Assembly (NCBI GenBank): GCA_029817715.1
Contig: JARUPY010000168.1
Coordinates: 62,001 to 126,000 of the forward strand
Length of the DNA stretch: 64,000 nucleotides
Origin: Melastoma dodecandrum
Lineage: Eukaryota > Streptophyta > Magnoliopsida > Myrtales > Melastomataceae
Direction of reading: 5' to 3'
Position numbers and translations under genes: made by a program. This document shows positions 10,431 through 22,778 of the stretch, in pieces. Under the pieces are notes generated by a model. That model worked only from the letters and a program-made list of their open reading frames with translations. It ran no database searches and had not been told where the DNA came from. Positions within the stretch are counted from its first letter, which is position 1; the number at the start of each line of letters is the position of its first letter.

Positions 10431-13400
10431 AGAACACTACACTACAAAAGCTGGTTAGTCCCTTACCTTTTGTGTTTCTCGGGGTTCTGCCCTTCTCTCC
10501 AGCCCAGTGCACGTTGGCCATACAGCCTCCAACCGCGCTTCCCACCAACGTCTCCTGCAGCTTCCAACCGAGTCCCTCGTGGCCCCGAGTCACTCTCTCA
10601 GAAGATTTCACCGACGATGTAGCCTTATGTAGCTAGTGCTCTTCGTGTTGACTAACTCAAACGAAAACTAAAGAAACAAACTCTCAGCACACACTCTCTG
10701 GATTTACGACAATTGAGTAGTACAATGGATTTTGAGAAACGTAGCTAAGTGGTTCTACTTATATAAGAAAGTCTAAGTTAAAACTAGAAGGTAATCTTCA
10801 CGATCAGCCTTCTGCAAAACAATGAAACTAAGAATAAGATAATAAAACATTATTTATTAACAAATTCGTCACTCCCATGCACATATATATTTAGGTAATC
10901 AAATCATATCAATTTGGAATAAGATATGACATAATTTCCATGTATATTGCGTTACAGAAGGTTCTGGCTAACCTTCTGTAAATGGAAATAATCAAAGATT
11001 AACTTTCATATGAATTAAAACCGAAACCATTCTGTTCAGCAAATTCAAATGAATGTATCTAGATAGATGGTAATGATTGACATATCAAATAACGGTCATA
11101 TGGTGGTCGTATAACACCACACAAGGTTTTAGACAACCTTACAGAACCTTGCCGTAAATAGAAGATTATATTTCCTTTTATGGAAAATTTAATTCCTATC
11201 GGGGTTATTTGGAAGCGTAATCGATTTAAATTGATCAGATAGTATCTTGATCAAATCCTAATCATTTCATGATTAATTAATAATTAACTAATCAATTAAT
11301 CACAAAAATATTTCTTATAGAAAGTTTTCAATATGAGTAATTTCGTAGATGTTTGACTTTTGTTACACAAAAAGTAAAGGCTCGTAATCAAAATCTATAT
11401 TTAACAGTAGATTTTTTGTCACTTTTAAAGTTGGGTTTGTCGTTGGTCTTTTCCCTTTTTTTTTTTATTGAATGTGAACTGAGGTGCACCAACAACTTTT
11501 GACCAACACAACAAAGAAAAGAAAAAGAAATAATGTTTTGGCAATGATGATGATGATGTTTAGGAAAGCGAAATCATTGTTCGGTGGTGGTGGTGGCGGC
11601 AAACGACATTTGGTTTGCCTTCTTCTTTTATTATTACATCCTAAGATTATTATTGTTTGCAAGAATTTTTACTCAATTATTTCTTCCGGTGGCCTAATGT
11701 CGAAGACCATGAAGAAGTTCTTTGTCGCCATGGAGACCGGTTTAAAATGATTGAACTCCCCTCCCGCGGGAGAAATTATTATGTGGGGTTTGTTGTTATT
11801 TCACAACTAATTTAGTACCATCGTGTTTGACTTATAATCTTATCATACTTTCACCTACTCACAATACTAACAAGGATAATGCCAAAAAGATAAATCCATC
11901 CATCACGGATACAGATTTAGTCCAACAAAATCCATGTGGGTGTTCCCGTGATGTGTCGGGAAAGAAGAAAAATGGTGGGAATGATAAGTGTTGGCAAATC
12001 CCATTTTGGACTTCGGAATGATAGAAGTTGTAGTTCTTTTTTTTTTTTTTTGGAATGCATTGAAGTAATTCATAATGCATGTCAAAACCCAAGTAAAATG
12101 TGTATATTACTTGAAGTGGAGGCGTCTGCGAGGCTCACCAATCAACGGTTTGTAATTAATTTCAACACGTTTCCCTAAGTGGGATCCAAAGGGTTAAAGG
12201 CAAAACCTAAATAATTCTCAGTCGGCTCTCCCGATTTTCTTCCTGCTTTAATGAAATGTTAGATTTGGCAAGATCTTGTACGTTTCTTTCTTTCGGCATT
12301 TTGTTATGAATTTTTCCTTTAAAAATTAATTTTAAAAGATTTCTTAATAACAAAAAAATTATAGTAGATATGTACAAAGTTTCGATCCTTTAAGGAAACC
12401 CATTAAAGTTAAAAATCTTATTATTTAATCTAAAAATTTAGGTTTGATCTATATGATATAGTTTAACGAATTTCATCTTCATCGGCCACTTATGAAAATT
12501 CAAAATTTCCCATTCTCACTCTTTATTTTATTTATTATTCCACGTCTTTACTGCAAACACCCACTATATAATCACTTACATCACACAATTTTTCATCACA
12601 TTTTCATATGCAAATAAAATGATGGTCCATATCTTTCATTTGAGAAATGAGAATCACGTCGAGGAAGATTTTGTGTTTGTTAAACTCAGAGGAAAAGTAT
12701 ATTTTTCTTAAAAAAAAAAAATGACAGAAGATTTTCGCATTTAGGAAGCTTAAAACCCTTTCTTTTCTCTTTGTATTTTAAGCAAAAAAGGGTTTCGCTT
12801 TTTAAAACTTTGCAGAAGGGTTTTGGCATTCATATAAAACTCCAAACATATGTTTTAGTTTCACATCAGCGAAATAGTAATAATCACCTAAATATATAGA
12901 GAGACAGAGTCAGTGTTATCTTAACGTCCAACCATGTTTTGATTGAATAGAGAAATATGAAGGGGGCGGCTATGAACGTAAGACATTTTTGCCAAATTGA
13001 TGAATTTGCTTTGAAGCCAGGCTTTGGCCTTCCTGTCCTAACTAACCCCCATTTGGACCCGCACCGGGTTAGTGTTTCCCTGTCAACCGGCTGTTACGTC
13101 GTTTGCCACCCGTCGACAAGTATTGGCGTCATGTTTTTGATTATTCATTTAGATAGGGTCGAATAATTTATGTACGTACAAGAAGGTGAATATGATTTCG
13201 GTTCTCTCTTGGCATATCTAGAAGGGAGGGGATGAATTCTGGAATTGTTGTCAATGAGGAGGGAATATTAACTTAACTCCAAAGATAGAAAGAACCCTAC
13301 GACCCCACTAAACACACACGCGGGCGAATTAAAATGGTGGGTGGGTGAGAACAAACTGGAGAAATCTTGTGACAAATTATCCCTTTTTCTAGAAGCACTT

Positions 13401-13844
13401 TATGTGTCTTTTTTGCTATCATCGAATGCGCCGAGTCACATGAACAAATTGATTCCTTTATTACGTTTACGTTTTTATTTCTCTCTTTGAAGAAAAGGTT
13501 GATTTTATTTACGAAGAAATGAATAATTTCAGCCTGCTGTTGCTCTCGAGTAAGAGACAATCCAGAAGCATCGTTATCGTCTCCCCCTTTTTCGTTTTTA
13601 GATTGGTCTTCGTCGAACCACTCCCCCCCACTTCGTGTCAGTCGACATCATCCATCACTGTAAAGCACACCAAATAAAAAAATTCAAATTAAATAAAAGG
13701 AAAGGACAGAGGGAATAATAATAGCAAAAGCGTTGGACTCCCAATTCGTCCAGTCCAAATACGATGGCAATCCCGGGCCAATCATAAATGCTTTCCACCA
13801 ACCCACTCTTTTTTTAAATTTCAAAAAGAAATGTTATTTTTTTA
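10431..13844. other. AT-rich intergenic DNA, no recognised gene
   Basis: I see no conserved coding sequence. Short ORFs at 11484-11750 and 12957-13166 are low-complexity or resemble nothing I know. A TATATAAG-type element occurs near 10760, close to the repeat blocks upstream. The rest is A/T-rich with poly-A and poly-T runs. Confidence 0.4.
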
Positions 13845-15210
13845 AAGGTAAAATATTAATTTATGACTATAAATATTTATCAATTTTATTTGTGTTAAAA
13901 ATTTCAAAAATTTTCATTTGTTATCCTAACTACATGTTAAGTTTTATTTTTGGCCTTAACTTATGGCGTTAGTGTAAGTGCATACTTGCACTAACGGAAG
14001 TGACGACGTAGACAACAACGACATGTATTTTAAAAAAGGAATTCGTCTCCAAATCGGACAAGCCCTATAAATCGTTTGACGATCAACTGGGGCCCAACGG
14101 AGGGCATGATGGGATGTATCGCGAACTAACGTACCTTGGAATTTGCTGAATCACTTCTTTAAGACTAATTCAACTAATCACGGCGGAAATAAATAAATTG
14201 CAACAAGGAAAATATCAAATTTAACGTGAAAACCTCCTCAGTGAAACCACGACCTGAGGTATCACCAAACTTCCATAAATCAACAATGAAGTGGGTACAC
14301 AAGTATTCTTTTCGAACCCCCAATAACCAGTATATTAACTTCTTCTCTATCTAGCGTAACATCATGAACTCATCTTGGTAATCATACGCCTAACAACTCA
14401 AAGAAAAGGTGTTGAAATCGATTACTTTGAATCTGATCGTCTCAGAAAGATGGTGAAATCACTAGTTAGAAGACTTCAATAGCAATCTCCACCGTTCAAA
14501 ATAAAGAACATCAAGTCAGGAATATCCTCAAAATTTCGTGAAGTTTCAATAGTGCGATCGACTGCAACTCCCGATTTAGTGAACGTCGTCGGGCTGAAAC
14601 AAAGCTGCAACGGAAATCCGGGATTACTTCTCCTTCCGATTATCTCCCCCTCACCTTGACTGCATTTTTCTGTCTTATATCATCTTAAGACAACCCTAGA
14701 TGACCCCTTGAGAATATAGTGGGCTTCGGGCTTCATCCATATAAAGAAACACGGGCTTGGGCCGCTCTTACATATAGGAGAGAATAGCCCAACAAATCTC
14801 CCCCTCTCGACTATGTGGAAGAACTCGCCGTAATATCGGTGACTTGACGACAAACATCAATCCTTTCTCTTGAAAGCGCCTTCGTTATCATATCCGAGCC
14901 ATTATCATCTGTGTTGATCTTCTCTATATGCACAAACTTAGAATTCACGACATCTCCTTTAATTTGTTGTTTCTTTCATTTCTCTTTTCTGAAAAATGTC
15001 ATCGTCTACATTAGCATTTCCGTTAGTCCACATAGGCACAAACACCCGCACCGTTATGTTAAGGCCAAAATTAAAACGGAACCTATTTTTTTTTTGTGTC
15101 AACAACTTCAAAATTTTTCATTAGGGCCACAAATGAAAAATTTTGAAGTTGTTGACACAAATGAAATATGACCAATAATTAAGGCCATAAAATACTTTAC
15201 CTTTATTTAA
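13845..15210. mobile_element. Non-autonomous element with inverted terminal regions of about 170 bp
   Basis: Sequence at about 13845-14015 is the reverse complement, with mismatches, of about 15000-15205. Landmarks in order are GGTAAAATATT / AATACTTTACC, a TTTGGCCTTAAC / GTTAAGGCCAAA block, and CACTAACGGAA / TTCCGTTAG. The interior (about 14050-14900) contains no ORF and has sequence typical of copia element ends (AACGTGAAAACCTCC near 14224, ACAAATCTCCCCCTC near 14794). No transposase is present. The superfamily is uncertain because I cannot define the exact ends or target duplication. Confidence 0.5.
15093..15161. repeat. Perfect inverted repeat: 30-bp arms, 9-base loop
   Basis: Positions 15093-15122 are exactly complementary to 15132-15161, with loop AGGGCCACA at 15123-15131. 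It lies inside the right arm of the TIR element and looks like a local inverted duplication of the TTTGTGTCAACAACTTC segment. The other arm (13885-13915) has only one degenerate copy. Confidence 0.9.
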
Positions 15211-15328
15211 AAGAAACCACTAAACTATTACATTTATTAAATCTTACAATAATAATAATAATAATTAATTAAATATGTCAATTATAAATCAACTTTCTAT
15301 CAACTAATTTTATATTTTTGTTGTCCTT

Positions 15329-15659
15329 GTGAGGACACCCAAGTGGCGTAAGGTGGGTGGTGGGTGTTTGGAACCTTGTCATGTTCCCTGGTTCGAACCC
15401 CATCACGCACACTTCGCTTGAAAAATTAAGGTTGGTCTCCTGGGTGATGGCTAATGAAGCCCAGGAGCCGCCCACCTACTGGGCCTTTGGGCCTCAACTG
15501 AAATTGGACCGACAGGGGAGCAGGCCTCAAGTCGGGCCCAGAGGGGATGTAGAGGGGCCGGGCTTGAGGTTCGCAGGCTTATAAAAGAGCCTCCGAACCT
15601 CGTGAGAGGGCTCGCAAAAAGTAAGTCCACCACGAACCCCGATGATATAAAAAAAAAAT
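15329..15659 (+). mobile_element. tRNA-derived SINE-like element
   Basis: An internal RNA polymerase III promoter is visible: a box-A-like TGGCGTAAGGTGG (15344-15356) and a consensus box B GGTTCGAACCC (15390-15400), at tRNA-like spacing. About 240 bases of GC-richer body follow, then a tail ending in a run of A (about 15647-15656). It is about 330 bp long and sits in much AT-richer DNA. No cloverleaf with a paired acceptor stem is evident, so it is not a tRNA gene. I could not find a convincing target duplication. Confidence 0.6.
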
Positions 15660-16323
15660 TATAGCTTTGTCTCGTAGTTGCATATCACTAGTAACTACAA
15701 TACATGTTATTGTCGCCCATCTAATACTAGCTTTTTACGGATTTGTCGTTAGTTTTGAAAAAAATTGTAAAATCGAGTATAATTTTTAGAAACTATCTAA
15801 ATATCACCCTTAAATAATAGTTTCAAATGATAATTTTTATTTTATATTTATGATATTGTTTCATACATCGATAATCAAAAGAATTGGACAAAATCGCTAT
15901 TTTAAACCGTATTTTCGGTCAGAAAAAAACAATCCATTTTGATAAAAAAATTTCCCAAGTACCTCACAACGACTTTGGTTCTATCCTCGAAAACTATACA
16001 ATTTGGCAAAAATATTTTCAAAATCGCGTTTGAAACAACTTTTTAACATAATTTACTTATTGTCGTTGTTTGAAACAACGTCTCATATGTAAAATGAAAA
16101 TTACAGTTTGAAAAAATAACTTAGGAACGATATTAAGTTAATTTCTAAAATTGAAACTATATTTCACAAAATTTGTTTCAAATTAATGGCAAATCGGTAT
16201 AATCCCTAATCCAATATTACATAATGCAAGAGAATGCTCCTTTGAAGCTCATGTGAACCCTAAAATTAATAACAATAAGGTTGGTAACGTAGAATAGGAA
16301 CTCAAGTGTAATGCTTCCCGCCT
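15660..16323. other. AT-rich intergenic DNA
   Basis: No ORF or repeat structure that I can name; dominated by A/T runs. Confidence 0.4.
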
Positions 16324-16545
16324 TCATAGATTCATTATGCTTATGTTTTTATTGAGGTTACCTTCCTTCGTAGAAACTTGCTTCAATAAGTAACTCTTAG
16401 TGACTGGGCTAGGTTTATGCTTGTGCAGTTTATGCTTCTGCTTATGATGTTTCTTCTTTTGAATGCTTTTATCTCTTAACTTGGTCTTGTAAACCCATTT
16501 CGAGCCAATTGCACTTTTCTTTTTGGTAGATTCACCAAATATCAC
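16324..16545 (-). pseudogene. Ty1/copia reverse-transcriptase remnant
   Basis: The minus strand contains AIGSKWVYKTKLRDKSIQK, close to the conserved N-terminal motif of plant copia reverse transcriptases (an 'AIGxKWVYKxK' block). Downstream the frame runs into a lysine/histidine-rich degenerate stretch and ends without any catalytic motif. It is a decayed scrap of a copia pol gene in AT-rich DNA. Confidence 0.6.
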
Positions 16546-18650
16546 GTGTCATTCTCTTAGATGCATGTCATCTCAATTATGATTTTGTCCTTTTTTGCTA
16601 ATCTATTTTGTTGAGGAGCATACTTAATAATGAACTATCTTTTTATCTCGTTCTGCTTGTAAGCCTAAGAATGTTTTGTATATAAATTATCCTCCACATT
16701 ATGTTATTAAGGGTGTTTTTGCTACATCCATTATGTTCTTTTACAAGCGTTCTAAAGTTCATGAAAGTCGTAAACAGATGTTATTTCTGTTTAATAATAT
16801 GTATCCAACGTATTCAAGTATAATTATCTACGAATAACAATAAAAATCTTATATTACTGATAGAGAATGCTTGAGTTGGTCAGCATATATTCAAATGAAC
16901 CAATTTGAGGGATGTTCTTGCTTTCCATGACGTCTTTAGAACAAGAAGTCGATGAAACTTCTTGTAGAAACATCATTCACAACATCCACCTCTTTGTTCT
17001 TGATGGAAGGGAGTACAAACACCATGTTCTTTTATTTCACCAACCTTTAGCCTTTCTTGTTTAGATGTGTCAGCACAATCTGGTTTTGATGATGACAAAG
17101 TGTCTTTGCTAATGTACTAATTAAGTATACAGAAATAAATATCTTCAAGTGTAGAAGCTGGTTTATATTATCTGAGCAATACAGAAAGGGTTAACTCATG
17201 AAGTAAATCCATCTTCACTCGTAGAAGTTACTTGCATGCCAAGACTCCTTGTTTGTTTTGGAAAGATGTCTCAGGATATGTTTCCTAAACTTGAATGATC
17301 ATTTCAATATGAAAATTGACGATGTTCTTATACATGAAAAGCACGGATTCTGTTGAAACATATACAACCTTTGTGTGAAACACATTATCCTTGATTGTAA
17401 CCTTAATTTGTTGATTACTTATTTGATCAATCAAGGATTATTTTAGAGTATTTTTGGAAGCTAATTTGCAGGATCAATCATGGAACACAATGACAAGAAA
17501 TCATCTAGCCGTTGTAATAATTTGAACACAAACATGAAGGTGGTCATACTTCCAAAAAGCTTGCAAGAAAAGTCTCGAGTCTTCACCAGTTCAAAAGCTT
17601 GAGAGCGTCCTTGTTCTTTCATCGAGTCAATCACCTCTTCGAGAGAGTATTCTGTAACTGCAGACTAGTTGTTATGTGCGCCTGGTTTATTTGTATTGGT
17701 TGTTAGCTATACGAGTAGGTGTGCAAGGGAAGTTGTAGGATAGGGGGTCTTACGTAGGTGATGAGGTAGCCACAGCCATGCCGGAGTTAGCCACATGAGG
17801 GAGCGTGCAAGCAAAATCACGAAGGAGTCTTTGTGTAGGTAGTTTGGTAGCCTCCAATGTAAAAGCCACAGGGTATAATAAGGAGTTGTATCAGAGTTAG
17901 TCACAATTGAGGCTCGGTTGTTAGTCACAGTATACCGTGTGGGATTGTTAGTCATATTTTAGGTAGAAGTGCGTATATGTACTTATTCTACTCCCTTGAT
18001 CTTATAACTAGTGGATAAACCCTTACTAGATTGGAGTGCTGTGAGAGTGGACTTAAGCATTATTTGTCAAGCCATTATAAATATGATGTGTTTACCTGTT
18101 CTTTAAACCAAGTATATACACACGATAAGTAATATCATATCCTTTGTTCTATACTACAGATCTAGGTTCTATGATTGAACCGGTACTCTTACAGAGTATT
18201 CAATGCTCTAACAGACGGAGTCTTCTATTTGGTCAGAAAGAAACTTCCACCACATCAAAAAATAAATTGAGGACAATGCATTCGAATTGAGAACCTTGTT
18301 ACAAGTGCATTGTTGGACTATTAAGTTGCCATATTTAGTGATCTTTCGTGGTTTCACTTTTGATAGCAGCCAGCATCCATATACTTATGAGTTCAAGGAA
18401 AAGGAATTAAATTAAGCGAAGAATAGACCGCCTGAGTAATGAAGGAGGAACTGACATGTCTATTTCCCATCTTCCACTAATGATATAACTCCATTTATAG
18501 CTCAACATTGTACATACAGTTAAGTTGAAACACGTGCGTTTTTCTATTCACAGGGCCGCGATGTCCAACGGATGGATGTGTTTTGTCCACAAAGGAATAT
18601 TATTTATGAATATAGACGAGGAAATTTTACCCAGAAAGGTCGTGATATTA
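16546..18650. other. Intergenic DNA upstream of the receptor kinase; decayed repeat sequence
   Basis: No coding sequence is recognised. The segment 17690-17960 repeats short TTAGTCACA / TTAGCCACA phrases and resembles noncoding retroelement sequence. The final 300 bases form the presumptive promoter of the HSL2-like gene. Confidence 0.4.
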
Positions 18651-18652
18651 CT

Positions 18653-18660
18653 ATTATATA
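18653..18660 (+). promoter_or_regulatory. TATA box of the HSL2-like gene
   Basis: ATTATATA lies about 113 bases before the start codon at 18773, leaving room for a 5' leader of roughly 80 bases. It is the only TATA-like element suitably placed in the last 200 bases. Confidence 0.5.
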
Positions 18661-18772
18661 GAAAGAAATGAGTCGACTCTCAAAGCTCTCTCATATGAAC
18701 CCAACCCAAGGCACACACATCAAAGCCTATGTGAACTCTCTTCATCCCCAGCTTTAAGCAATCACACCCCAC

Positions 18773-21700
18773 ATGACCCTCCTCCGCTCACTCTCCTTCC
18801 TCCTCCTCCTCCTCCTCCTCCTCTCGCCGCAGCTCTCTGCGGCAGCCACAACCTCGGACGCAAACGACTACGAAATCCTCCTCCGTGTTAAGACCTCCCA
18901 TGTAGACGACCCCTATGGCAACCTCGCGTCCTGGTCCCCCAACTCTGCTCATTCCCCTTGCAACTTCATGGGTGTGCGCTGTGACAACTCCTCGGCTGTT
19001 ACATCCGTCGACCTCTCCGGCCTCAACCTCTCCGGCCCTTTCCCCTACGAACTATGCCGCATCGCCTCCCTCCGCGACCTCTACCTGGAGGATAACTACT
19101 TCAACGGCAGTCTTTCTTCCCCTCTCCTAAATTCCCTCTGTTCTCACCTCCGCTTCCTCAACGTCTCCGGTAACTTGTTTGTTGGTTCCCTGCCGGAGCT
19201 GTCTGGGAACTTCTCGGGCCTCGAGGTGCTTGACTTCTCGTTTAACAACTTCTCTGGTGAGATCCCGTCCAGCTTCGGGGGGCTGCCGGCTATCAGCCTG
19301 CTGAGCACTATAGATAATCTCCTAAATGGGACTGCATTACCTGAGTCGTTGTGCAACGCCAGCTCGCTGACGAAACTTTGGATCGGATACAATCCTTACA
19401 AGCCGAGTTCGATCCCCAAAGATGTTGGAAACCTGACAAAGCTCGAGGAACTGTGGGTTGCTGGGGCGAATTTGGTTGGGGAGATCCCTGCCAGTATTTC
19501 AAAACTGAAGTTGCTGAAGAATTTCGACATCTCAGGAAACGGGCTCAGTGGACCGATCCCGGAAGAGATTGGTGGCCTGGAGAGTGCTGTCCAGATCGAA
19601 CTGTACCAGAACAACTTGTACGGCGGTTTGCCGGAGTCGCTGGTGGGCTTGAAGTTCCTAGATAGATTTGATGCCTCGCAGAACAATTTGTCTGGTCAGC
19701 TGCCAGAGAAGATTGCAGCCATGCCTCTCAGTAGTCTGAATGTCAACGACAACTTCTTCTTCGGTGAGATACCACAGGGCTTGGCCGAGAATCCTAAGCT
19801 GCGGCAGTTGAGGTTGTTCAAGAACTCTTTCACCGGAACCTTGCCCAGCGATTTGGGCAAGAATTCCGTCTTGGAAGAATTTGATGTTTCGAGCAATGAT
19901 TTCAGCGGTGGGTTGCCGGAATACTTGTGTTCCGGGAAGAATCTCACGAAAATAATGGTCTTCAACAACAGGTTCAACGGAACGCTGCCGAGTTCCCTCT
20001 CACGTTGCGACTCCTTGAGTAATGTTCGATTAGGGAACAACGAGCTGACGGGAGAGATCCCCAGTACGTTCTGGGGAATCGGAGGAATTACGCTGTTAGA
20101 TCTATCAAATAACAAGTTCGAAGGTCCAATTTCATTGTCGATTTCTGGGTTGAAGGTTGCGACCTCAGTGCTTCTCTCCGGTAACAACTTCTCCGGTCAG
20201 ATTCCGCCTGAGATCTGCCAGCTGATTGAGCTGACAGTCCTTGACCTGACTGGCAACGGGTTGTCCGGTCAAATCCCCGCGTGTATTACGAACCTCACAA
20301 AATTGCAGAAGCTCGAGATGGGTGGTAACCTGTTGACAGGGCAGATCCCTAGCTCGCTGAGTTCATGGGCCGATTTGACTGAGCTGGACCTCTCGGGGAA
20401 CCAGCTCATCGGCGACGTCCCTAAGCAATTGGGCGCTTTGCCGGTGCTCAACTACTTGGACCTGTCGAGGAACTTGTTATCCGGTGAAATACCCGTGGAG
20501 CTCACCCGGCTCACATTGAACAGGTTCAACGTATCGGACAACCAATTGTCTGGCCAAATTCCCTCAGGTTTCGAACGGGAATTCTTCGTCACAAGCCTAG
20601 GGGGCAACCCGGGCCTGTGCAGCCCAGATCTGCAGCCGTTCCCGAGGTGCTCGAGGTTGTCCCGGCCAGTCGTGCTGATTGCTGTGTTAGCCACACTCTC
20701 CTTTTGCCTCGTCGCACTGGTACTTTCCCTTGTGTGGTTACTGAGGGAAAAGATATGTTATCGGAAGCGGCCATGGAAAATAACCTCTTTCCAGCGAGCT
20801 GGGCCAGGCGAGGGCGATCTGCTTGACCGCCTGACCGAGGAGAACCTGATAGGTTCAGGCGGGTCGGGCAAAGTGTACAAGGTGAGGCTGAAGTCAGGGC
20901 AGATGGCAGCAGTCAAGAGGCTGACATCGAATTCTAGTATGGATAGCCCCGACGTCGAGTTAGTATTCAAATCCGAGGTCGAGACCCTTGGCCGAGTGCT
21001 ACACGGTAACATAGTGAAACTTCTATTCAGCATGGTCAGGGACGGATGCCAGGTTCTAGTCTACGAGTACATGGAGAACGGAAGTCTGGGTGATGCTTTA
21101 CACGGTAAGAGCGAAGGGAAAATCCGCAACAGGTGCAGCGCGGCATTGTCGGATTGGCGACAACGGCACATGATAGCAGTGGGTGCGGCACAAGGGCTTG
21201 CTTACTTACACCACGACTGTGTTCCTGCGATTGTGCACCGGGACGTAAAAAGCAACAACATATTATTGGACGAGGAGATGAACCCGAAGGTTGCCGATTT
21301 CGGGCTCGCAAAGCCGCTGGGGCAACACCGGCACGGGACGACGACGGAGGCCACGTCAACGGCCACCGGCCGTGAAGTTATGTCCAAGGTCGCGGGGTCC
21401 TACGGCTACATTGCGCCAGGTGCGTACTTTTTAAAATTAATTTGGGGGTATTTTGTTTGGTAGTGGGGAGGTGGGTCGTCGAAAATTATTGCTGGCGGCA
21501 ACATTTGACCTATTGAGAAGACTGTCGGATTAACTATTTTCATGGTCCCATCGCATTGAATATTTAATTAATGACATGGTCGTATTGGTGATCTCAGAGT
21601 ATGCGTACACGCTCAAGGTGAACGAGAAGAGCGACGTCTACAGCTTCGGGGTCGTGCTGCTGGAGCTGATCACCGGCAAGAGACCCAACGACCCATCCTT

Positions 21701-21968
21701 TGGAGACGGGAAGGACATCGTCAAATGGATCACAGAAATTGCCCTGTCCTCGCAGCCTACGTCGGACGACGAGGAAAGCGGATCTTACGAGGACAGTTTG
21801 GAGCGAGTAGTGGATCCGAGGATTGATCCGACGACTTGCGACTATGAGGAGATCGAGAAGGTGTTGAACATTGCATTGGCCTGCACATCGGAATTGCCCA
21901 CAAACAGGCCCACAATGCGGAGGGTCGTGGAGTTGCTCAAGGATAGGAAAGTGACTTGCTCCAAGTGA
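18773..21968 (+). CDS. HSL2: LRR receptor-like serine/threonine kinase, HAESA-LIKE 2 (HSL2) type
   Basis: Two exons, 18773-21419 and 21598-21968, joined across a GT-AG intron of 178 bp, give a 1005-aa protein; the family is close to 1000 aa. Order: signal peptide (about 1-25, with a poly-Leu core), N-terminal LRR cap with CNFMGVRC, about 20 leucine-rich repeats to about 600, a transmembrane segment (about 630-657), then the kinase. The kinase has glycine loop GSGGSG near 694, Lys in AAVKRL near 715, HRDVKSNN near 823, DFGLAKP near 841 and activation-segment end [13 protein letters not shown] across the splice site; it ends in VVELLKDRK. Segments such as [19 protein letters not shown] and [21 protein letters not shown] match HSL2 better than other clade XI kinases. 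In Arabidopsis HSL2 acts at the plasma membrane with HAESA and SERK co-receptors to perceive IDA-family peptides, driving a MAP-kinase cascade in organ abscission. No lesion is visible. The match is from recall of the family, not a search. Confidence 0.93.
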
Positions 21969-22778
21969 CCACATAATATATATGTAATCGGGATGAAAAC
22001 CAAACTAATTTTCGTGCTCTTTTGATCGGGTTCATCGTTAAGGTCGTAAGATTTGATGATGGCGATGATGAACTGCTCCACCCGAGTGAAATTGCTTCTC
22101 GACTTATTCAATGGAGTTAAGCTAGTTTTTGGAGATTCTGGGAACCAAACTCAGGCGAGAAACCTCACTCCGGCTCGATATGCCGCCACGACAGCAACTT
22201 GTACAAAACGGAGTATGAATGAATTGCAGAAAACAATCAGGCATGGCAAGATCATCGAGGCAGGGAGGGGGAGGGGGGGGGGGTGTTTGTTGTTCTGTTT
22301 AGTATCCGATCCCAGGTTGTTCCAGCTTTTTCTAAACGTTTGCCTTGCTTTTCATACAAAGACACAAACTCCTTAGAAAATAAGCAAACAAAACAATCTC
22401 AATAGCCATGCTGATCTCAAGATCTTCTTACATCCTGAGGCAGGCTCTCCTCGGTGGCACCCCGAAACTGCTGCCATCTTCCTCAGCCCCTCATGACGTC
22501 CTGCCAAAGAGGAACTGCGCTTCCTCCTCGTCACGGCAACTCGGCAATGAACGTACTCCCCTCCTCTCAGTTTTACATCCTTGTTTGAATGTTCTAAAAC
22601 AAGGGAAATTTCCATCCTTATTTGAATGTTCCTTGTGATTGATTAGTAATACTTGGTAGTGGGGATTTAGAATTAGGAATAAGGATTTCCCAGTGGGAGT
22701 AAGTTTTGGTTTCTGCCAGAAAAAGAAATGTAAGTTCGTTGTTACTTCAGAGGATCTCTCCCATACACTTTCATTTAT
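21969..22778. other. 3' flank of the receptor kinase and upstream remnant of a PPR gene
   Basis: A G-rich run lies at about 22260-22284. An ATG-initiated reading at 22408-22638 has a serine/arginine-rich N-terminus that could be the organelle-targeting start of the broken PPR gene downstream. It contains no PPR motif, so the link is only positional. Confidence 0.35.

Noticed and set aside
11484..11750. 88-aa ORF with poly-Met and poly-Gly stretches
   Set aside because: Low complexity from ATG and GGT microsatellites, and no recognisable domain.
15344..15400. A tRNA gene
   Set aside because: Pol III boxes are present but no acceptor stem, anticodon arm or tRNA length; a SINE head explains it better.
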